A stretch of DNA of 64,000 bases, taken from Brasenia schreberi. Its lineage: Eukaryota > Streptophyta > Magnoliopsida > Nymphaeales > Cabombaceae. Location of the stretch: contig JAYKKT010000086.1 in assembly GCA_036023115.1 (NCBI GenBank), positions 10,741,501 to 10,805,500 on the forward strand. Direction: 5' to 3'. Shown here piece after piece: positions 54,811-64,000 of the stretch; position 1 is the stretch's first letter, and each line of letters begins with the position of its first letter. A program made the translations under genes and the position numbers. The notes below the pieces were generated by a model, which worked only from the letters and a program-made list of their open reading frames with translations, was not told where the DNA came from and did no database searches.

Positions 54811-55811
54811 ATATCGAGTTCAGACTCCAATGAGGTGGCCAACCATGTCTCGCACACATCAAGTTCTCACTCAAAGAGATTTTCGAAAACTAGAAATAGG
54901 AGAGAAGAAATAGAGGATTTGCGAAAAGATTTTGAAGCCAAAATCGCTGCACTTAGCTAAGAGGCCGAGGCAGGTGATTCGTGTTCATCTCATGGCGAAC
55001 CAGCAAAGGCTAAAAAGAAAATCGACAAATCTCGAAAACTCAAGGAAACCTCCGCTATGAAGAAAAACCAATATCACGAGTCCTTCACTCACAAGGACCG
55101 TAAAGCCCTACAACAGTTGCTAAAGGGGCAGAATAAAGAGAAAAGAACATATGCCCTGTCTGATTTCCTTCCTCTGGACTACGAAACAGACAGTGACAAT
55201 GAAATACCAAATTTCCATCAGTATGATGGCACGGGAGATCCTAGATCTCACTTGCAACTCTTTTCTCGTCGAGCCCACAAGAAGGAAAAGGACTCGATGA
55301 AGTGGATATATTGGTTTCTCCTTTCCCTCAAAGGAACTGCTTCAAAATGGCTTGCTTCTTACGATCTAAGTCAGTTAGCAACTTTTGAAGAGTTAGCGAA
55401 CTGCTTTATGTAAAGATTTTCGCATAACATAGAAGTTATGCCAACCCTAAACACTTTGAGGGATACAAAACAAGCGGCGAACGAGGATGTACACGCATTC
55501 ATCATTCGATGGAGGTCCCTCCTAGGGCAAGTGAGAGAGCCGATATCAGAAGGATGCGTAGTAATGCTCATCCTCCACAATTTTAGAAGTGAATTAAAAA
55601 CCCTTCTCTCCTTACATGAAATCTCGACTTTTCACACGTTGATCAAGAAAGCTTCCCTTTTCGAAATAAATTTAAAGAAGAGAGTCTACGATCATCTGTG
55701 GAAAGGGAGTGTTTTACCAAAGACTCGGTTGGAGAAACCCGGCACATACAAAATGCCCATGATGGACAAAGGGGCAAAACCCCTAAAAATTGCAAACGTT
55801 CGAGTGGAAAC
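54811..55811 (+). pseudogene. gag: gag N-terminal part of element G, with stops, cut by H
   Basis: The start codon position of B and J is ATA here (54811), so the initiator is lost. In one frame the protein shows the N-terminal coiled region and the gag/capsid core (NFHQYDGTGDPRSHLQ, LKGTASKWLASYD). It runs on to the region before the zinc knuckle. Glutamine codons at 54958 and 55411 are TAA stops. There is no frameshift. H begins after VRVE at 55811. Confidence 0.82.
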
Positions 55812-57780
55812 TGTAGACACGCGAAAATTTTCACTCTGGGTTCTTAGGCCAGAAGTGAACCTTTTTCGTGTCTAAGTCGCTTTAGGGCGTGCCAGCTAGC
55901 TTACTCAAACTAGCAAAATAAGTTTTGAAATATCTGACTTTATGGGGTGACTGTGGATAAGTGGGATCTTTTCGTCGCAAACCTTCTTGAACCGATGCTC
56001 AAGGGTCAGTTTGTATGCTTTAGAAAATCTCGATTTTAAGCAAGCATGGTCTTTTGAAAAGAGTATGAAAGTATTTGAGCGTTTTGTATGCCTATTTGCA
56101 GATTTTATTTACGTGGGGTTGCACGTATCTAAGTCTTTCAATTTTATCTACTTAGGCGAGATGTGTGTGCATCAAGTGGCCTAAGATTGGCGTGTTTGCA
56201 CAGGGTATTCGGGGCTTCTTTAGATGCAAGTATGCACAATATCTCGAGTTTGGCGGATATGCTATGCAACTCACACCACTTGAATGTAAAACCCGAAATT
56301 GAAAGACATAGCTGAAGGGAAATTGCGGAAGGGAGATATAGATATAAGAGCGGAAAGGCCCAATGTGTGTGTGTGTGTTGTGTATATATTGAAAGACAAC
56401 TCACGCAACTTAAAATGTAAAACCCCGCTCGACTTAAATGTAAAGTGCGGAATGGGAAATATGTATATATATATATATATGAGCCCGAAGGTCATCAACA
56501 TGTGCGTGTGTATTGTGTATAAATGTAAAGACAACTCACACGACTTTAAAATGTAAAACCCATCCGAAAGGAAGATACGTATATATATATGAGCCCGAAG
56601 GTCGTCAACATGTGCGTGTGTGTTGTGTATAAATGTAAAGACAACTCACACTACTGAAAATGAACAACCCAAAATGTAAAGACATACACAACTGAACCGG
56701 GAAAACTCACGCAGCTGAAAATATATAGATAGGGCTATATCTTAGTGGCTGCTAAGGCCAAAAAGGTGTGTGAGTGCTCGAGCAAGTGCTCGGGTGTTCT
56801 TTGGGTGCGAGTGTGGAATCGAAATGACAAACTCACATGACTTTTAAAGTAACAACCCGAATGAAATTGCAGCTTATAAGGCTCTTACTAGAGTCTTGGG
56901 AGTAAGAGTGAAAGCTCAATGTGTGTGAGTGTGGAATTGAAATACGACGCACACAACTTGAACGTAACAACCCCAAATCAAATTGCAATTAATACGGCTC
57001 TTATTAGAGTCTTGGGAGTAAGAGCGAAAGCTCAATGGTATACGTGGGTGCTTGGTGTACGAGATAAGAGCTAAGGCTCAAGTGCATGTATGTGTCTCAT
57101 GTGTCAAGCAACAATATTACATCTCGGGGGGAGACAACGCTCCCTTAATACTACCCCATATCCGAATTGAATTAAGTATAAAGCAAGTTAATGTAAGAGA
57201 CCAAGTTTAGACACTTACAAATAGTTGGTCCGTCTTCACTTGCTCGTAATTGGGCTTGTGTCCACTTTGGGTGGCCAAGGACGTACTCCCCTTGAAGCTT
57301 GAGGCATGAAGTGGCTGGCCGAGCTTGAGCTTGGAAGGTTTGGGCCTTGAGAGATAGAGGCTCACGGCCGGGTATGGTGCGGGTCTTAGTGGCTTTTGTG
57401 GGGTTATGGCAAAGGAGGTCACGGGTGTGCTAGGTGGTATGTGGTAGGATAGGATGAGTTGGTGTGCTAGGCAAGAGGTCACGGCAGGGGTGCTAGGGTG
57501 TCTTGTAGTGGGGTTGGGTTATGGCGTTGGGGGTGTGGAGTGGGAGTGTAAGGCAAGGTGGCTGGGGTAGGCCAAGGAGTATGGTGATGGAAAGGATGAA
57601 GGGAATCAAGGTGATGGCCGTGGATGCTAGGCTAGGAGGTGGTGTATGGTAGGTCGGTGGCGTGGTAGGGTGGCAGGGAGTTGGTGGTAGTGGTAGGGTG
57701 AAGGTAGGGATTCAGTGTTAGGTAGGGACAGTAGGTCGGCTAAGGGCGCGCAAGCGCCAGCAAGGGATGACAGGCGCCAA

Positions 57781-57868
57781 GGAGGCGCGCGGCGCTGGAG
57801 GCGCGCGGCATCCAGGAGGCGCGCGACGTCCAGGAGGCGCGCGGCGTCCGGGAGGAGCACGGCGCAGG
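57781..57868 (-). repeat. GC-rich 18-bp minisatellite in LTR H
   Basis: GGAGGCGCGCGGC begins units at 57781, 57797, 57815 and 57833, and a variant at 57851. Spacing is 16 then 18 bp. The unit is CpG-dense. LTR G has GC-rich sequence at the same place but no regular array. Confidence 0.85.
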
Positions 57869-58266
57869 GTGTTCGGATGATGATGGGAGGTGGTTGGTGT
57901 AAAGGGAGTACGTCGGTTGGGGTGGCAGGTCGGAGGTGGTTGGGATTAGGGGTGCTGTGGGGGATTAGGTGGTGTCGGTTTAGGGTGGTTTAGAGGGTTA
58001 GAGATAGAGTGGTGTAGGGTGTTTTAGGCTTACCAAAGGGGGATGGCCGGCTAGGTGGTGCTCAAGGGTGTCGCCACCACTTCACGCCTTCCACGCGCAG
58101 GTATGCTCAGCCCGGATGGTGGTGCAACCCAGACTTAATCCCATTTAACCCATAATTAACCCACTAAACAAAATTAAGAAAGCACTAAGCACTCACCTTA
58201 ATACCTTCGCTCTCCTCCAAGCTCCTCCAAGGCTTTTCACGTGAGCTTTTGGGGACCCCCTCACTC

Positions 58267-58275
58267 CTATTTATA
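58267..58275 (-). promoter_or_regulatory. TATA box of LTR H
   Basis: The sense strand reads GCCTATAAATAGGAGTGAGG, matching G and K. Confidence 0.75.
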
Positions 58276-59151
58276 GGCAAATGAGGTGGGTCTTGGATAT
58301 GGGTCTTGAGTTTGGATCATGGAATCCATGTCCGATCTAAACACTATTTGGATCTAGATCTTGGATCTCAGATATTTTGAGATCCATATCCGATCCAAAT
58401 CCAACATTTTTATGGATATGGATCTGGATATTTTGGTCTAGATCCGATCCAATCCAATCCAAATACTATTTCGATCCAATCCAAATCCAAACACTATTTG
58501 GATTGACCCAAATCCAAACACTATTTGGATATGGATCTGGATATTTATGGTCCATATCCAATCCAAATTTTCTCCGGATGGTCCTTCTTGGCTTTTTGAG
58601 GCAGACTTTTTGTGCGAGCATTGGCTTCATCAGCACTCTGTCTGGTGCTGGGTTTTCCCAACTTTGTCGTCCGAACTCCATCTCGCCATTCTAGACTCCG
58701 TTTCTGCTTAATTTCGTCATTTTTTGCTTAGATTCATGCTGCTTGGGTGGATGTATTCGATTGGGCTTCTAGGTGTGCCGGGCTTGTATTTTGCATTGGG
58801 TTTGGGCCTTTCTTTCGCCTTTTGACCCTGGCTTTTATCGGCCAGGGTGCTACTTTTGGGCTTCTGCACTTGTTTTTGAGGCTGCCTTTGATTTGGCCTT
58901 CGTGGGCTGGCATCTGGGCTGCTTCTCGATCAGATGTCGTCTTCCCTGCTTCACCTGTTTGTCTTTTGCTTTTTGAGCAAAATGGGACTTAGCCTGAGTT
59001 TAAGAAATTCATACTGGATATGGGGGTTCAAAACAGTATTTACAAGCTTTTAGAAGCTCTTGAGTTTTCAAAAATGCAAAATGGCCTTTTGGGTTGATTT
59101 GCAAACCAGGGTTTTGTTTTCTTAAAATCGTGGGATTTTGCGGTGTTTACA

Positions 59152-60322
59152 GATACCCCTCTTTGGCATTATCCAAATGGATTTGGATAATGGCAAAGAC
59201 GACAACACCCCTGTTTGCTTTCTCCCTGGATTTGTTCTCGAGAATATGGGATCATCCCAGTTTTGAGAAAACATTTTCTTTAAGACCCGTAAGAGGGGAT
59301 TTTCGCCAAAGGGGACTTACCTATATGGTTCTAGTCCTAATTGGGATCTGTATGGAAGTGTCCATGCATGAATATGGATGAGTGGCATGGGATGATATGC
59401 TAGGAGGTATGGTTTCCTAGAGACTTAATGTAAAAGTCGAACTTGGGAGTCTTATGAAGACCTGCTGCACCAAGTGAGCTGGACTTATGTTGCTCGATCT
59501 TCGAGGATTTTCTAAACTCGTTTTTGAAAGAGGAAAGCTCTTTTTAGCTTTAATCCTAAGGATTTTAGCTTTTCGTGTTTTTCCTTTATTTGATTCCTGA
59601 TACTCGCTAATCTAGCAGGGTTTTTATTCGAAATCAAGCCATATTTCAAAATTCCTACGCCTTACTTAGACGTCTAACTCTCAAACAAGATGAGATTCAA
59701 GTAAGTAAATCCTATTTTTACTTTAGGATTCCATAGAATGAACCTTTCTTCACCTTGGGATAAGTCGCAAGGATGGGAAAGAGTTTACCACAGTCCCTTC
59801 TAGAGTGTCCCGTGGTTTGAGGCCCAGAGGCGGAAAAATGCTCTTTTTGAGCTTTTTGGCCCTTTTTCTGTATTTTTTCTTTTCGTAGAGGGTCTCCCTT
59901 TGGGAGTATTTTTTTTTGTATTCCCTCTTTTCCATAGAATACACGATTTTTCTTTTGATTCAACTTTCTTTTGGTTAAGAGACTTTGTAGGGATTTCCCT
60001 TTTTCTTTTTAGCCAAGTTTTCCTTTTGGGGAGAGAGAAGAGAAACGGGGAACGACTTATTCCAAGGATCTACTCGATTCATCCCATATCAGCCTATTTA
60101 GAAATAGCACGTACTACTTGCAAGTATCTTGCTATTTTGAACCAGGCCTTCTTTTGTAAGAAGAAGGATTTTTGAAATGTGACCCATTGGTTTTGGAAAA
60201 CTCCGCTTTTTCACAAGCAATCGAGTCTCTCATTCAGGTTTGCATGATTTGCTTTGATCCTCATTCACGAAGTTTCAAAAGGAGGTTTTCAAATATTTTT
60301 GAAATAGGGCTTAGCTTAGACC
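59152..60322 (-). other. Element H non-coding 3' region
   Basis: No gene is visible. The polypurine-tract inverted repeat (59142-59211), an ATGCATG motif near 59363, the 28-nt hairpin (59788-59815) and the ATAGCA/TGCTAT pair (60104-60135) are all present. Confidence 0.72.
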
Positions 60323-62424
60323 CTACACATGGTATTTTTTCAAAAATTGAGCATTCATAGGGTTAGCTAAGTTCCTACCCTCAACATTGATTAGCCAATA
60401 GGCGTTGTTCGTGGTTCCATGCACAACATAAGGGCCATCCCACTTGGGCCGCCACTTTTCAAGTAGATGTGGGCCACGATATTGGATGACTTTGAGCACA
60501 AGGTCTCCCACTTTGAAGTGGTGAGGTCTCATATGCTTCTCATAGTGTCGGGCTATCCTTTGCCGGTATGCATATGCATGATCCATGGCAAGGAGCCTTC
60601 GCTCATCTAGTAAGTCAAGTTCGGCCATCCTAGTATGCTGAAGCGTCTCTAGGGGAAGGTTGAGTGCAATGGATGTATGAAATGAATGAATTTTGGTATG
60701 AATGGGGAGAATGACATTTGTGCCATAGACCAACTCAAATGGCCTGGCATTTGTGGGAGTTGGGATGGAAGTCCTATAAGCCCATAAGGCTTCATCCAGC
60801 TTCTCATGCCACGCCCTACCCTTCTCTAAAGTCTTCTCAATAATGCTTATGAGAGTCTTATTGGTGGCTTCGGCTTGGCCATTGCCTTAAGGGTAGTAGG
60901 GCGATGAGAAGTGGTGAGTTATGCCATACGTGTTACATAACTTAACCATCCTCTCATTTTTGAAGGGGGTATCATTGTCGGACACTAAGTCCTTTGGAAC
61001 CCCAAAGCGAGCCAGAATGTTTTTCCTAATGAACGCCACTACATGTTGCTCCTGAACATTGGTCAGGGAGGTAGCTTCAACCCACTTGGAAAAGTATTCA
61101 GTAGCTGCTAGTATGAACCTATGCCCATTTGATGCATGAGGAAATATTGGTCCTATGATATCAAACACCCACATGGTGAATGGCTAGGGGCTGACCACGG
61201 AATGCAATGAGGATGATGAGATATGGATGGCGTGTCCATGCACTTGACATGGGTGACACTTCCTAACATGGTCATGGCAATCCTGCTTTAAGGTGGACCA
61301 AAAATAACCCGCTCTAAGTATTTTCATTGCCATCATATTGGCATTTACATGCCCTCCACATTCTCCATCGTGGAATTCATGCATTATTATCCTAGCCTCC
61401 TCCAGGTCGACACACCTTAGTAAGATGCCAGTGAAACTCTTTTTGTAAAGAACCCCTCCCAAAATCGAATATCGAGTTGAAATTCTTCATATAAAAGCTT
61501 TGTCTTTGGATGAAGCGTATTCGGAAAATCCTCCGTTTTTCAAAAAACTTTTTATGTCTTGAAACCAAGGTTTTTCAGTATCTGTTTGGTTGTTTTAGCA
61601 AATCTCAAGATCGTGTGTGGATGGTGTGGGCGAGTGCCATATTTCTAAGGGTCTGGTTCCCAAAGTGGGATCGACCCTTAGGGCTGAGCCCAAGGATGAG
61701 AGGGCATCGACTATGCCATTATCCTCTCTTCCTACATGTGTGAGAGTACACGATTTGAATGACTCAACCAGCTTGGTGGCCAACTCGTGGTATGGAAGAA
61801 GTTTTTCGTTTTTAATTTGTCAAATCTTTAACACTTGGTTTATGACAAGTAAAGAATCTCCAAAGACTTCGATGCATGATGCCCCTAGAGTTTTCAAAAT
61901 TTTTAAGCCTTGTATGAGTGCTTCATACTCGGCTGTGTTGGAACACTCGAAATCTAGGCGAATGGCTATGGGTATTTCTCCCTTTTCAGGGGATATGAGG
62001 ACGATCCCTGCCCCAGCCCCTCTTTGGTTTCGTGTCCCATCGAAGTGCATTTTCCACACTTGGTTTTCATTTAAACAATTCGATAAAATATGATTTTGAA
62101 ATTGGTTTTGAAATATGCCTTCATCGGGCATTTTGTCAAGTGTGGGATATGAATCTTCCAAAGGGAAGTCGGCCACATAGTCAGCTAGCACTTGACCCTT
62201 GATAGATGTTTGATGGTGGAATTTCAGGTCATACTCCATCAAGAGGAGTTGCCATTTACCTAGCCTACCCGTGAGGATAGGTTTTTCAAACAGATGCTTG
62301 ATGGGATCAAGCCTAGACACTATCCAGATCTCATGATCTAGGAAGTAGTGTCGAAATTTCTGGCAGGCCCACACCAAGGCCAAGCAAGTCTTCTCCATGG
62401 CTTGATAATTTCGTTCATAAGCCA
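60323..62424 (-). pseudogene. pol: pol of element H (RNase H, aRNH, integrase) with stop codons, 5'-truncated
   Basis: A single frame from the gypsy RNase H (AYERNYQAMEK) to the end of integrase (FLKKYHV), interrupted by nonsense codons near 61817, 61592, 61181 and 60884 but apparently without frameshift. The aRNH has HFDGTRNQ with its first aspartate intact. The integrase finger and DDE residues (FDIIGP, SDNDTP) are visible. The catalytic glutamate is near 60860, just past a stop. It is dead but only lightly decayed. Confidence 0.88.
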
Positions 62425-63356
62425 TCCTCCGAAAGAGTTCTTCCCTTCATAAATAGGGAATACAAAAACTCCTCCAAAGAGGTATTCTCTTCAAAAGAAA
62501 AAAAAGGAGAATACAAAAACTCCTCCGAAAGAGGTTTTCTCTTTGAAAGAAAAGAGGGATTAAAGAAAAAATACTCCCAAAGGGAGACCCTCTATGAAAG
62601 AAACAAAAAGCCAAAGCTCGAAAGAGCGATTTTCCGACTCTTTGCCTAAAACCATGGGACGCTTCAGAAGGGACCGTGGTATCTCTTTCCCATATCCCCG
62701 CAGCTTATCCCCAAGGAAAAAGGTTCAAATTTGCGAAAATCCTAAAGTATGAATAAAATCTACTTATTTGGATTTCATTTTGTTTGAGAACTCAACTTTG
62801 TTTTGTAGGAAATGGAACTTTGAAATGTTTTCCAAGATTTTCTACCCAAAAACCTCTACTTAGTAGTAGGTATTGAAAGCCGAATAAAGGGAAGTATGAA
62901 AAATTGGGAGTCCTTTTCAATATAAGCTAAAAGGAGTTCCTTTTGAAAAAGAAATTTTCAAAAACCCGCGAAAGTCAAAAAGACAAAGGAGTAGAACCTG
63001 CTGGGAGCAGACAGCCTCAAAAGAATCTCTCGAAAACCTGAGAATGTAAAAAAGACATGGGTAAAACCTGCTCAGAGCAGTCAGCCTCAAAAGGCTCTCT
63101 TCGGGCTCAAAAACCCCAAAAACAAAAATTTTCTCATGCATGCATTCAAAGAATCGTTCATGCATGATCATACATATAGGGAAATAGCTAGGAAAAGTCT
63201 CCTTTGCTAAAAATCCCCTCCTGTGGAAAAAGAAAACAGGGTTTTACGGAGCAAAGAATAGTGTATTTTCGAGAAAATTTGAGAAAAAAAACAAAATGGG
63301 GTGTTTCTTCTTTGCCATTATCCAAATCAATTTGGATAATGCCAAAGAGGGGCATC
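62425..63356 (+). other. Element K: non-coding 3' region, 5'-truncated
   Basis: No gene is visible. In plus orientation it has purine-rich tandem repeats (62455-62560), the 28-nt hairpin (62652-62679), a 72-bp direct duplication (62961-63032 and 63033-63105), two ATGCATG motifs (about 63134-63166), and the inverted repeat with the polypurine tract just before 63357. Confidence 0.75.
62961..63105 (+). repeat. 72-bp direct duplication in element K
   Basis: Two units starting AAAACC and containing GAACCTGCT or AAACCTGCT, then CAGCCTCAAAAG, follow each other directly. They have clearly diverged. Other elements appear to lack the duplication. Confidence 0.65.
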
Positions 63357-64000
63357 TGTAAACACCCCAAATTTTCCAAATTTCAAAACTCTCAAAAACA
63401 CAAAAAGCTCTTTTAAAGCCAAAACAACAATCCTGTTTTAAAATGCCAAAACAGGTTCAAAAGGCAAAAGGAGAGCCCAGTCCAGGAGCATACTTCAAGC
63501 CCGGAGCATCACATGTGAAGCCACGATCACCCACCGAAGGAGTAGGAATTAAAGTCCGAAACGGTGAAAATCGAGGAAAACGGAGTCTAGAATGGTGAGA
63601 TGAAATCCGAACGACAAAGTTGGGGAAAACCCAGCACCAGACGGAGCGCTGATTAAGCCAGTGCCCGCACAAAACGTCCACCTCAAAAAGCCAAGAAGGA
63701 CCATCTAGAGAAAATTTGGATTGGATCTAGACCATAAATATCCATATCCATATCCAAATAGTGTTTGGATTTAGGTCGATCCAAATAGTATTTGGATTTG
63801 GATTGGATCGGATCTAGACCAAAATATCTAGATCTATATCTATAAAAATGTTGGATTTGGATCAGATATGGATCTCAAAATATCCGAGATCCAAGATCCA
63901 TATCCAAATAGTGTTTGGATCGGACATGGATTCCACGATCCAAACCCAAGACCCATATCCAAGACCCACCTCATTTGCCTATAAATAGAGGTGAGGGGGT
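63357..64000 (+). repeat. 3' LTR of element K, running off the window
   Basis: Starts TGTAAACACCCC after the polypurine tract. It contains the ATCCAAAT cluster (63715-63960) and a TATA box (63980-63988), as in G and H, and continues beyond the right edge. Confidence 0.88.

Larger units (their letters stand above)
51641..55811 (+). mobile_element. Element G: 5' LTR, primer site and gag start, cut by element H
   Basis: A plus-strand element with a complete 5' LTR, a primer site and the first 1 kb of gag. At 55812 the LTR of H starts in the opposite orientation. The remainder of G is not in the window. The bases left of the LTR are GGCGA. G, H and K share an LTR subfamily. Confidence 0.85.
55812..59151 (-). 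repeat. 3' LTR of element H (3340 bp)
   Basis: Same subfamily as G in inverse orientation. It has the primer-like decamer (55885-55894), U5 hairpin (55986-56003), tandem repeats (56300-57100), GGGG/CCCC motif (57113-57157), GTAAGT site (57213-57218), an 18-bp GC-rich minisatellite (57781-57868), a TATA box (58267-58275) and the ATCCAAA cluster (58340-58570). It ends GCGGTGTTTACA. Confidence 0.92.
55812..62424 (-). mobile_element. Element H: 3' LTR and 3' pol, inserted in G gag, 5' part missing
   Basis: Left end TGTAGACACGCG abuts G gag (flank GAAAC). A complete LTR, non-coding region and pol back to the gypsy RNase H follow. The match to B pol stops after CATAAGCCA at 62424, where plus-strand sequence of K begins. 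Its right half was lost in a deletion. Confidence 0.85.

Overview
The window is plant nuclear DNA made almost entirely of nested, mostly degraded Ty3/gypsy LTR retrotransposons. The lineage is Tat-like: pol carries RT, a gypsy RNase H, a second (archaeal-type) RNase H and an integrase, in that order, with no chromodomain. I found no complete host gene, rRNA, tRNA or CRISPR array. The one host-like piece is a fragment of a pentatricopeptide-repeat (PPR) gene inside an LTR. Plant origin is shown by the element lineage, the plant-type TATA boxes and the PPR fragment. The species cannot be named. The density of nesting suggests heterochromatin of a large genome (inference).

Layout, left to right. 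Element A (+): 3' end of pol, then a complete 3' LTR (3437-6720). Element B (-): LTR truncated at 6721-9962, intact 1144-aa pol ORF (11137-14571), protease/G-patch and gag, 5' LTR 27302-30539. B's gag is split by element C (-, 17127-26456, two complete LTRs, near-perfect 5-bp target duplication). Next come LTR piece L (+, 30554-30931), element D (-, LTR 30932-34407 with a captured PPR fragment), and J (+, LTR 37005-38708, primer binding site, broken gag). L and J are probably one element split by D. Element F (-, about 40650-51640) belongs to C's family and is interrupted by element E (-, 42916-47812, perfect duplication ACTTT) and by a 248-bp LTR scrap. Then G (+, LTR 51641-54668, gag to 55811), H (-, LTR 55812-59151, pol to 62424) and K (+, 3' end and LTR, 62425-64000).

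All elements share LTR termini (TGTAAACACC...TCTACA), one 18-nt primer binding site, one polypurine tract and several short predicted RNA structures that keep pairing while the sequence changes. The inferred gene order is LTR, primer site, gag-protease-G-patch, stop, 3' splice site, start codon, linker-RT-RH-aRNH-integrase, hairpins, polypurine tract, LTR. Three LTR subfamilies are evident: A/B/E/L/J, G/H/K and C/F, with D a distinct relative of C/F.

Most notable: (1) the C/F family looks non-autonomous. It has lost capsid, protease and working pol but carries a 442-codon ORF joining a gag-like N-terminus to a G-patch domain. (2) Conserved cis-elements include a covarying U5 hairpin, a second primer-site-like decamer in U5, and a large inverted repeat that places the polypurine tract beside the LTR tip. 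(3) A splice donor in the leader and an acceptor just before the pol start suggest spliced pol expression. (4) D's LTR carries a captured PPR gene fragment. All alignments were done by eye.
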